Part shown: one piece after another, positions 1 to 5,462 of the stretch
Layout of the letters: each line of letters starts with the position of its first letter
Numbering within the stretch: position 1 is the stretch's first letter
Origin: Acidimicrobiia bacterium
GTDB lineage: Bacteria; Actinomycetota; Acidimicrobiia; Spongiisociales; SHLN01
Length of the DNA: 5,462 nucleotides
Reading direction: 5' to 3'
Assembly: GCA_013043085.1 (NCBI GenBank)
Contig: JABDOU010000285.1
Span: 1 to 5,462 of the forward strand
Translations under genes and position numbers: made by a program
The notes under the pieces: generated by a model
Database searches by the model: none
Seen by the model: the letters and a program-made list of their open reading frames with translations, nothing else
Told to the model about the DNA's origin: nothing

Positions 1-1
1 A

Positions 2-1261
2 CCGACGACAGCGGCTGCCGGGTCGACGGACACCGTTGCACCCGAACCCGAGACACCTGCCGGACCTCTAGCCGAATACGGCGAGGATCCGTCCGCAGCA
101 GATCCAGATCTGGTAGCGAAGGCATTAGGGCCCGTGACGCCCTCCGACGAAGCAAGTTGGAATATCGTCCTGGCTTCGATCGCCCGCGCCAACCAGGACC
201 TCGACCAGGCAACGATCGACAAGGCAATGGAATGTTGGAGTAATCAGGAGTGTGACACCGGCACCGGCGGAGATCTCATCATGGGGTGGGCCGACGGAGG
301 TGGAGATTCTGTGAACGTCTGGCGTGGCGTGAGTCATATGGAGGCGATTCTCCAGGCCCTTACGTATCCGGAGATCGGCACCATTGTTTCGACTGCTGCC
401 AACTTTGATCAAGATCCGGCCGTCCACGTGAACGGCATCAGCTTCCTGATCCAGCGCGGCGCCAGCTTCATCGCGGGATATCCGGACTTTGGTGCGGCGT
501 TGTCAGGAGTTATCGCGGAGGCCGAGGCTGCCGGAATTCCCTACGTGTCATTCTCGGCCGGCTACGTGGGTCTTCCCGGCACGGAGGGCGCCCTGACACC
601 CGGAGTCGACTACACAGCTGTGGTTGGCGAAGATCTCTGTGCTCTTGGGCAAAGCTTCGCTCAAGTTCTCAACGATGGGGTCGGTAGCGGATCGGTCGGC
701 ATGCTGGGCGGCACGCCTGGCAACGCTTTGACCCTCGGTTGGCAGCAGTGCACCGTGTCGGATTTGGCTAGCGGCGTCGAGTTGGTGAACCCGCCTCCTG
801 ACGCCAACACCACGACCGGCGACACGTTCTGGGTCAACACGTTCGCACTCGATGCGGTTCGAGCTTTGCTCACGACCAACCCCGACATCGGCGGATGGGT
901 CTACGAGTACTCCGACGGGTTGTACACGGCTCTGCAGGCCTATGACGAGCTGAATATCCCCGTTGAGAATCTGACGGTCGCATTGCGGACTGACGAACAG
1001 ACACTGTTCTGCGACTGGGTGGACCGAAACGAGCCGACGTACAACATCTGGTATTCAGCGGGCGGCAACTTTCAGTCGCGCACTGCAGTCACCGCAGCGA
1101 TGTTGAAGCTGCAGGGTGCCGAGGTTCCCGGCCAGATTGTGGTTCCCCATGTGATGCGCCAGGTGACAGCGGACGACTGCAATCCGGATCGGGTCAACGA
1201 GGTCGTCTCGGGCACGTCGCTCGCGCCTGACTCGGTGCTGCAGCGCATGTTCGGCGGCTAG
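2..1261 (+). CDS. Sugar-type ABC transporter substrate-binding lipoprotein (5' partial)
   Basis: This is the extracytoplasmic binding protein of an RbsB-like (periplasmic binding protein type 1) importer. The frame is open to the window edge, giving 419 visible residues, so the true start and the expected lipoprotein signal lie upstream; the GTG at 134 is an internal Val. Visible residues 1-40 are rich in Thr, Pro, Ala and Glu, like the flexible tether after an actinobacterial lipobox. A helical prefix follows (about 48-85). The binding fold begins with LIMGWADGGG (about 92-101) and the NVWRG motif, then IQRGASFIAGYPDFGAALSG and AEAAGIPYVSF, which match the 'region of unknown ligand, AGIP' pattern of the family. 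NPDIGGWVYEYSDGLYTALQAY (about 293-314) is split here as NPDIGGWVYEYS then DGLYTALQAY and matches the 'NPDI..v.a..D..A.GA' segment. Six Cys are visible. It is longer than E. coli RbsB. The ATPase gene follows after 28 bases. Family confidence is high; the ligand is unknown. Confidence 0.9.
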   Translation, partial: PTTAAAGSTDTVAPEPETPAGPLAEYGEDPSAADPDLVAKALGPVTPSDEASWNIVLASIARANQDLDQATIDKAMECWSNQECDTGTGGDLIMGWADGGGDSVNVWRGVSHMEAILQALTYPEIGTIVSTAANFDQDPAVHVNGISFLIQRGASFIAGYPDFGAALSGVIAEAEAAGIPYVSFSAGYVGLPGTEGALTPGVDYTAVVGEDLCALGQSFAQVLNDGVGSGSVGMLGGTPGNALTLGWQQCTVSDLASGVELVNPPPDANTTTGDTFWVNTFALDAVRALLTTNPDIGGWVYEYSDGLYTALQAYDELNIPVENLTVALRTDEQTLFCDWVDRNEPTYNIWYSAGGNFQSRTAVTAAMLKLQGAEVPGQIVVPHVMRQVTADDCNPDRVNEVVSGTSLAPDSVLQRMFGG

Positions 1262-1278
1262 CAAGACGCAGACGACCC

Positions 1279-1284
1279 GAGGAG
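1279..1284 (+). promoter_or_regulatory. Ribosome binding site of the ATPase gene
   Basis: GAGGAG lies 5 bases before the ATG at 1290, in the 28-base gap after the binding-protein stop. It is a clear purine-rich Shine-Dalgarno match and supports this ATG as the start. No hairpin or promoter-like element is evident in the gap, which fits co-transcription with the upstream gene. Confidence 0.75.
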
Positions 1285-1289
1285 ATTCG

Positions 1290-2855
1290 ATGGACCATGA
1301 GCTGGTTCTCGAGATGGAGGCAATATCACGCCAGTTCGGCGCGGTCAGAGCGTTGACGAACGTCAGCTTCGACTGCCGCGCAGGCGAGATTCACGCCCTT
1401 GTCGGAGAGAATGGCTCAGGCAAGTCGACTCTCCTCGGAGTCGCGTCTGGTTTTGTTGACCCCGACACGGGCATCGTCCGAATCGGGGGAAAGCGTCTGA
1501 CTCGTGACTCTCCCGGTCAGGCTCGCAGTCTCGGTCTCGCCATGGCCTATCAGGACGGTTCTTCGATCAACGCCGAACCCGTCAAGAACAACCTGTACTA
1601 CGCCGCTCCTCCTGACGAGCGTCCACCGTATTGGCGCAGGAAGAGGTGGGCGCGGAGTGTTCTGGCCGGTTTCGACCTTGACCTGGAACTCTTTCCAGAC
1701 GCCCCCGCGGGCTATCTCACTATGGCCGAGCGTCAGTTGTTCGAGGTCGCCAAAGCCCTTGTAACCGATCCGAAAGTCCTGCTTCTCGACGAGCCAACCA
1801 CGGCGCTCGGTCCAGATGAGGTCGAAGCGCTTCACAGGACTGCTTTGGCATGCCGTGATCGAGGTGTCGGCGTTGTCTACGTAAGCCATCGTTTACCCGA
1901 GGTACTCGAGGTTGCGGATCGGGTGACCGTGCTGCGCGACGGTGAGTACCAGGGCACGTTTGACGCCAAAGCGACATCGGAGCCCGAGTTGGTCGAGCAC
2001 ATCGTCGGTCGTCCGTTTGACGCGGCATTTCCGCCGCCCGCAATTGCCCCCGATGAGCAGAAGTCGGTTCTGGTTGTCGACGGTCTACAGGGACAGGCGT
2101 TTGGTCCGGTCAGCTTCACGATTCTCAGCGGTGAAGTCGTTGGCATCGCAGGCGCAGAGGGCAATGGACAACCACAGTTGTTCGATTGCCTTGCCGGGAG
2201 AGAGGCCCCGCGGGCGGGCCGGGTTGATTGCGCCGGCAAGGAGCTGACGCTGATCTCGACCCACGAAGCGGTCGGTGCAGGCGTGATGCTTCTCCCGGGT
2301 AACAGGAAACAAGAAGCACTGATGGGAGTCCTGGGAGTGCGTGTGAACGCAACCATCCAGTCGTTGCGACGATTCTCGCGCCTTGCTTTCCTGCGTCGGC
2401 GCGCAGAGCGATCGGCGGTGACCCGGCTTGTCGAGCAACTCGAGATTCGAACTCCGTCTCTCGACCAGCCAGTCGAGTTCCTGTCCGGGGGGAACCAGCA
2501 GAAAGTCTCGGTTGCGAGATCGTTCCTCCGCGAGCCATCGGTGATTCTGGCGTATGAGCCGACCCAGGGCGTCGATGTCGGCTCCCGTTTCGATATCTAC
2601 AAGGCGCTGCGTGCGCGGAGCGACTCTGGCGCGGGGCTGCTGGTGAAATCGAGTGACCCCATCGAGTTGGCCGGCTTTTGCGACCGGGTTCTGGTCATGT
2701 CCCGCGGCACGATCGTTGAAGAGATCCCCGGAGACGAGCTGGACGAGGTTCGCATCGTCGAAGCCATCGTACGCGGTCCCGGCATGTCGAAAGCAGCAAG
2801 GTCGCCGCTCGGCGTGGCAATGCCCAAAGCGGCGACGGCAGGAGACGGGCAGTGA
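1290..2855 (+). CDS. Sugar-type ABC transporter ATP-binding protein, two nucleotide-binding domains
   Basis: This cytoplasmic ATPase energises the importer and belongs to the RbsA/MglA/XylG group; its 521 residues match the usual ~500. Domain 1 (about 5-240) has Walker A GENGSGKST (39-47), Q-loop Gln88, a non-canonical signature LTMAERQ (143-149), Walker B VLLLDEP (163-169) and switch His200 in YVSHRLPE. Domain 2 (about 258-505) has a degenerate P-loop GAEGNGQPQ (288-296) without Lys or Ser/Thr, a canonical signature LSGGNQQK (398-405) and a Walker B ILAYEPTQGVDVG in which Tyr422 replaces the usual Asp; the switch position reads KSSD instead of His. Only the site formed by Walker A of domain 1 and the signature of domain 2 looks catalytically complete, which is usual for this family. 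Its last four bases (GTGA) overlap the next start, so the permease fusion is its likely translationally coupled partner. The GNGQ form of the second P-loop recalls nucleoside-type importers, but this is weak evidence for substrate. Confidence 0.95.
   Translation: MDHELVLEMEAISRQFGAVRALTNVSFDCRAGEIHALVGENGSGKSTLLGVASGFVDPDTGIVRIGGKRLTRDSPGQARSLGLAMAYQDGSSINAEPVKNNLYYAAPPDERPPYWRRKRWARSVLAGFDLDLELFPDAPAGYLTMAERQLFEVAKALVTDPKVLLLDEPTTALGPDEVEALHRTALACRDRGVGVVYVSHRLPEVLEVADRVTVLRDGEYQGTFDAKATSEPELVEHIVGRPFDAAFPPPAIAPDEQKSVLVVDGLQGQAFGPVSFTILSGEVVGIAGAEGNGQPQLFDCLAGREAPRAGRVDCAGKELTLISTHEAVGAGVMLLPGNRKQEALMGVLGVRVNATIQSLRRFSRLAFLRRRAERSAVTRLVEQLEIRTPSLDQPVEFLSGGNQQKVSVARSFLREPSVILAYEPTQGVDVGSRFDIYKALRARSDSGAGLLVKSSDPIELAGFCDRVLVMSRGTIVEEIPGDELDEVRIVEAIVRGPGMSKAARSPLGVAMPKAATAGDGQ
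2840..2845 (+). promoter_or_regulatory. Ribosome binding site and GTGA start/stop overlap for the permease fusion
   Basis: AGGAGA ends 6 bases before the GTG at 2852, inside the 3' end of the ATPase gene. The GTG overlaps the ATPase TGA stop as GTGA (2852-2855). The overlap plus Shine-Dalgarno decides the GTG start and indicates translational coupling between the ATPase and its membrane partner. Confidence 0.7.
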
Positions 2856-5314
2856 CGACCGAGATCTCGAGCACCAGAGTGGATCAGGTACGTCAGCTCA
2901 TTCGGAAGGGGTTCCGCAACGCCCGTGACAAGAACAAGTGGCGCAAAATCATCAAGCTGCGTTTGTGGATGCCCGTTGCGCTCCAGATCATCTTGATCCT
3001 GGCGCTCCTCTGGTACACGAATACACGATTCGATGGCTTTCTCAATGAACGAAACGTCTTCAATATCCTGCTGCTGGCCATGCCACTGGCGATAGCCGCG
3101 ATCGCCCAAACGAATGCGATTCTCGTCGGCTACCTCGACCTGTCTGTGGGAGCCATGATCAGCTTCGGCGTCGTGGTGGGCTCCTTCCTGATAGGTGCCG
3201 AGGCGTCTGGGGCGGCGATCCTGGTAGGAGTTCTGGCCATCGTTGGGGCTGGAGTCGGTCTCGGTTTGGTCAATGCCGGACTGATCAGGGGAGTGAAAAT
3301 CCCTTCGTTGATCGCCACCCTGGCCACGTTCAGCATCCTGGACGGAATCTCCTTGACTATGCGACCGAGTGCCCAGGGAATCATCAACGGTGGTTTGGTT
3401 TCCTTCTTGGCCGCGAAGGTGGGTCCGATCCCGATCTTCTTGCTGGTGATCGTTGCCGGCGCAGCCCTGCTCGATGTGTGGCTACATGCGTCAGGCTCCG
3501 GTCTGCAAGTGCGCGCAGTGGGATTTGATGAGCGTGCCGCTAAACGTGGCGGCGTTCGAACGAACTGGATTCGCGTGCGGGCCTTGTTGTTGGCGAGCGT
3601 GCTCGCCGCCATCGCGTCGTTCTTTGTGATGGCCCGATCACCCATCGGAAATGCCCAGATCGGAACGCCATTCGCCCTCAACAGCATCACGGCCGCGGTG
3701 TTGGGTGGTGCCTCCCTGGGAGGCGGACGGGCCACATTTGTCGGCAGCACTGTGGCCTCGATTCTTCTGGCCCTGATCATCACGGTGCTTCCGTTCCTCG
3801 GACTATCACCCACAGACGGGTCGATGATCATCGGCTTGCTTGTGCTGATCGGTGTCATCCTGTTTCAGGTTGGCGATCTGAAGGAACTGGTCAAGCGCAA
3901 CTACCGCCGGGCGAGACGATTGGTGATCGGGAGCCGCGTTGCCAACGTCGCAGTGATTCCGGCGTTCTACCCGTCGGGTACCGACTTCTCGGTGACCCCG
4001 ACGGATCGTACGCTGATCAAGAACGGAATCGTCCTGACGCTGGACCCGAATCTTGGCGACCTTTCGCGAGGCGATATCCTCATCGAGGGTGAGGAGATCG
4101 TCGAAATTGGAATCGGCCTGGAAGTGGCCGGAGCCGAGGTCATCGATGCCTCGGGGATGATCGTTGTGCCAGGATTCGTCGACACCCACCGCCATATTTG
4201 GGAAGGCGTGCTGCGCAACATTGGGACCGATGTTCCGCTCGAGGGTCGAACCAGCTACATCTCGTTCGTGCTCCACAAGCTGGCACCGGCGTTTCGTCCC
4301 GAGGACGCCTATGTCGGCAATCTGGTTTCGGCACTCGGAGCAATCGATGCCGGCGTCACCACCTTGCTCGACTGGTCGCATATCCAGGGCTCGCCCGCCC
4401 ATACGGACGCCGTTGTTCAGGCGCTCGAGGATTCCGGAATGCGAGCCGTTTTCGCATATGGCTTTCCGTGGTGGGGGAAGTGGGAGGAACGCCAGCCAAG
4501 CTGGTTCGTGCGCGCAGCGACAGAGCACTTCTCGACCCAGGATCAGATGCTGACGCTGGCGCTGGCGGCCCCCGGCCCTGAATTCACCGATTTCGAGGTG
4601 ACCCGCGATCACTGGAAGCTCGCCCGTGAGGCGGGGGCCCGGATCAGTACCCATGTTGGGGTTGGCAGCTATGGCCTCGATGGCAAGGTACAACAATTCG
4701 GCGAGGCAGGCCTCCTGGGGCCGGATACCACCTACATCCATTGCACAACGCTCAACGACACCGAGATCCAGATGATCGTCGATTCCGGAGGAACGGTTTC
4801 GCTGGCCTCACCGGTCGAGATGATGATGGGCCATGGGATGCCCCCAATCCAGAAGTTTCTCGATCGCGGTCTCGCCCCGAGCCTGAGCGTCGACGTGGAG
4901 ACCAACGTCCCGAGCGACATGTTCAACCAGATGCGGTCTGTGCTGGCGCTCCAGCGCACCCAAATCAACGATGGCGCCAGATCGTCGGCCAGGGATGTGC
5001 TTGGTTGGGCCACGATCGAAGGTGCCAAAGCGAATGGGCTCGAACATAAGGTGGGGTCAATCGTGCCGGGCAAAAAAGCCGACCTTGTTTTGTTGCGCAC
5101 CGACCGGATGAACGTGACCCCCCTCAACGATCCGGCAACCGCGGTCGTAGCCGGCATGGATACGAGCAATGTCGACACGGTGATCATCGCGGGACGTGTC
5201 ATGAAGCGCCATGGTCGACTCTTGCATGTCGACTGGGATGCAGTACATCGACAGGTGGCGGAGTCGCGGGATTACGTGATCGCCAAATCAGGTTTCAAGG
5301 TACCGAAGATCTGA
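2852..5314 (+). CDS. RbsC-like ABC permease fused to a cytosine deaminase/TRZ-ATZ-type amidohydrolase
   Basis: One uninterrupted 820-residue frame encodes two complete proteins. Residues 1-36 are a basic cytoplasmic lead. Residues ~37-342 are a BPD_transp_2 permease: first membrane span ~39-56, GYLDLSVGA (93-101, the family's 'GIDLSVG'), KIPSLIATLATF (149-160), the cytoplasmic coupling segment VRAVGFDERAAKRGGVRTN (220-238) and AAVLGGASLGGGRATFVGS (281-299), with a last span ~323-340, giving about ten spans. After a basic linker (~343-384), residues ~385-815 form an amidohydrolase: LIKNGIVLTLDP (388-399) starts the beta-sandwich, then THRH (metal ligands His446, His448), His601 in STHVG, His630 in YIHC, and Asp681 in LSVD, ending with GSIVPGKKADLVLL (735-748). 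Either half is near the full length of a stand-alone family member (~320 and ~430). The predicted even number of spans puts the hydrolase in the cytoplasm, where it could deaminate or hydrolyse the imported substrate. No other permease is visible, so this half probably homodimerises. The reaction's substrate is unknown. Confidence 0.9.
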   Translation: MTTEISSTRVDQVRQLIRKGFRNARDKNKWRKIIKLRLWMPVALQIILILALLWYTNTRFDGFLNERNVFNILLLAMPLAIAAIAQTNAILVGYLDLSVGAMISFGVVVGSFLIGAEASGAAILVGVLAIVGAGVGLGLVNAGLIRGVKIPSLIATLATFSILDGISLTMRPSAQGIINGGLVSFLAAKVGPIPIFLLVIVAGAALLDVWLHASGSGLQVRAVGFDERAAKRGGVRTNWIRVRALLLASVLAAIASFFVMARSPIGNAQIGTPFALNSITAAVLGGASLGGGRATFVGSTVASILLALIITVLPFLGLSPTDGSMIIGLLVLIGVILFQVGDLKELVKRNYRRARRLVIGSRVANVAVIPAFYPSGTDFSVTPTDRTLIKNGIVLTLDPNLGDLSRGDILIEGEEIVEIGIGLEVAGAEVIDASGMIVVPGFVDTHRHIWEGVLRNIGTDVPLEGRTSYISFVLHKLAPAFRPEDAYVGNLVSALGAIDAGVTTLLDWSHIQGSPAHTDAVVQALEDSGMRAVFAYGFPWWGKWEERQPSWFVRAATEHFSTQDQMLTLALAAPGPEFTDFEVTRDHWKLAREAGARISTHVGVGSYGLDGKVQQFGEAGLLGPDTTYIHCTTLNDTEIQMIVDSGGTVSLASPVEMMMGHGMPPIQKFLDRGLAPSLSVDVETNVPSDMFNQMRSVLALQRTQINDGARSSARDVLGWATIEGAKANGLEHKVGSIVPGKKADLVLLRTDRMNVTPLNDPATAVVAGMDTSNVDTVIIAGRVMKRHGRLLHVDWDAVHRQVAESRDYVIAKSGFKVPKI
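3878..4003 (+). other. Linker joining permease and amidohydrolase domains
   Basis: Residues ~343-384 of the fusion belong to neither family core. The first part is strongly basic (KELVKRNYRRARR), as expected for the cytoplasmic end of a last membrane helix under the positive-inside rule; the second (NVAVIPAFYPSGTDFSVTPT) is uncharged and loop-like. The frame is open throughout. In-frame GTG codons occur at 3923, 3953 and 3992, but none has a convincing Shine-Dalgarno at normal spacing, and there is no in-frame ATG between residue 325 and residue 436. This favours a genuine covalent fusion over two separately translated proteins. Confidence 0.65.
3998..5296 (+). other. Amidohydrolase domain of the fusion
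   Basis: This is the catalytic half, residues ~383-815, a mixed beta-sandwich and TIM-barrel metal hydrolase. The ligand set HxH (446/448), His601, His630 and Asp681 fits the mononuclear-metal deaminase and chlorohydrolase group (cytosine deaminase, SAH/MTA deaminase, AtzB/TrzN relatives), not the binuclear group, because no carboxylated-Lys position is evident. Other fixed-looking segments are DWSH (507-510), ASPVEMMMGHGMPP (652-665) and SVDVETNVPSDMFNQMR (679-695). The position three residues after His601, Glu in characterised HxxE deaminases, is Val604. All barrel segments are present, so the domain is not truncated. The leaving group (ammonia, or cleavage of an amide or C-N bond) cannot be decided from sequence. 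Confidence 0.8.
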
Positions 5315-5326
5315 CCACCTGGCCTC

Positions 5327-5461
5327 TCAGCTTTGGCCGCTCATCGAACGACAACGGACGTGTCCCTCGTTGATCTCGAGGAGTTCCCCGGGAGGAAAGC
5401 CGGCAGCGAGCAACAGGTGGTAGTCGGCAACTCCTTCTGCGTCGCCGTCCTCATGTCCCTG
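5327..5461 (-). CDS. C-terminal end of an unidentified convergent gene (5' partial)
   Basis: On the minus strand a frame is open from the window edge to a TGA (complement of 5327-5329), giving 44 residues that end in HVRCRSMSGQS. The composition is protein-like, with many G-starting codons and a mix of helix-forming and loop segments (VADYHLLLAAGFPPGELLEI). The family is not recognised. The stop lies 12 bases from the stop of the fusion gene, a tight convergent arrangement that would mark the end of the transporter operon. A plus-strand frame starting GTG at 5360 is also open to the edge, but it lacks a good Shine-Dalgarno, so the minus-strand reading is preferred without being proven. Confidence 0.45.
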   Translation of the reverse strand, partial: QGHEDGDAEGVADYHLLLAAGFPPGELLEINEGHVRCRSMSGQS

Positions 5462-5462
5462 C

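Noticed and set aside
134..136. GTG as the start of the substrate-binding protein
   Set aside because: The same frame is open upstream to the window edge and encodes a plausible lipoprotein tether; starting at the GTG would leave an exported binding protein without any signal peptide.
1416..2538. Several overlapping 100-160 residue frames antisense to the ATPase
   Set aside because: All lie inside a gene with unambiguous Walker and signature motifs, overlap each other and show no domain or start signal.
3130..3858. 242-residue open frame on the minus strand
   Set aside because: It is antisense to the permease membrane spans; the product is a low-complexity run of Pro, Thr, Arg and Ala mirroring the hydrophobic codons of the real gene.
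3806..4741. 311-residue open frame on the minus strand
   Set aside because: It lies wholly antisense to the permease-amidohydrolase gene, whose motifs run through the region; the antisense protein is rich in Arg/His/Asp with no recognisable domain, as expected of a high-GC shadow frame.
5319..5337. Possible terminator hairpin (GGCC repeated on either side of a 10-base spacer)
   Set aside because: The stem is only about four base pairs, there is no following T-run, and it overlaps the likely convergent coding end.
5360..5462. Plus-strand frame starting GTG and open to the edge
   Set aside because: There is no clear Shine-Dalgarno, and it overlaps a minus-strand frame that has a more protein-like composition and a stop close to the operon end; it was kept only as an alternative.

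Overview
The window is a high-GC stretch of bacterial DNA that is coding almost end to end. It carries one plus-strand cluster for an ABC importer of the ribose/xylose (CUT2, RbsABC-like) type. The GC richness, GTG starts, an acidic/Thr/Pro/Ala-rich N-terminal linker on the binding protein and the style of the protein families suggest an actinobacterium, possibly an environmental Acidimicrobiia-like lineage. That assignment is inference from sequence style; no marker gene is present.

Layout: (1) 2-1261 is the substrate-binding protein, missing its N-terminus at the window edge. (2) 1290-2855 is a 521-residue ATPase with two nucleotide-binding domains. (3) 2852-5314 is an 820-residue protein whose first ~342 residues are a complete RbsC-like permease and whose last ~435 residues are a complete metal-dependent amidohydrolase of the cytosine deaminase / TRZ-ATZ group, joined in one open frame. 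(4) 5327-5461 is probably the C-terminal end of an unidentified minus-strand gene that converges on the cluster. There is no non-coding stretch longer than about 30 bases, and no RNA gene, mobile element, CRISPR array or long repeat was seen.

How the genes work together: the binding protein should capture a small molecule outside the membrane, and the two-domain ATPase should drive a homodimer of the permease. Because the permease carries its own hydrolase on the predicted cytoplasmic C-terminal side, the imported compound would meet an amidohydrolase or deaminase active site as it enters the cell. Gene spacing (28 bases, then a 4-base GTGA overlap) fits a co-transcribed, translationally coupled unit. 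The natural substrate cannot be read from the sequence. A nitrogen-containing ring compound or its glycoside (nucleoside-like) is the simplest guess from the hydrolase family.

The most notable item is the permease-amidohydrolase fusion. Secondary points are the absence of the usual HxxE glutamate in the hydrolase, the strongly asymmetric ATPase with a Tyr in the second Walker B, and GTG codons in the linker that could in principle allow a separate hydrolase product.
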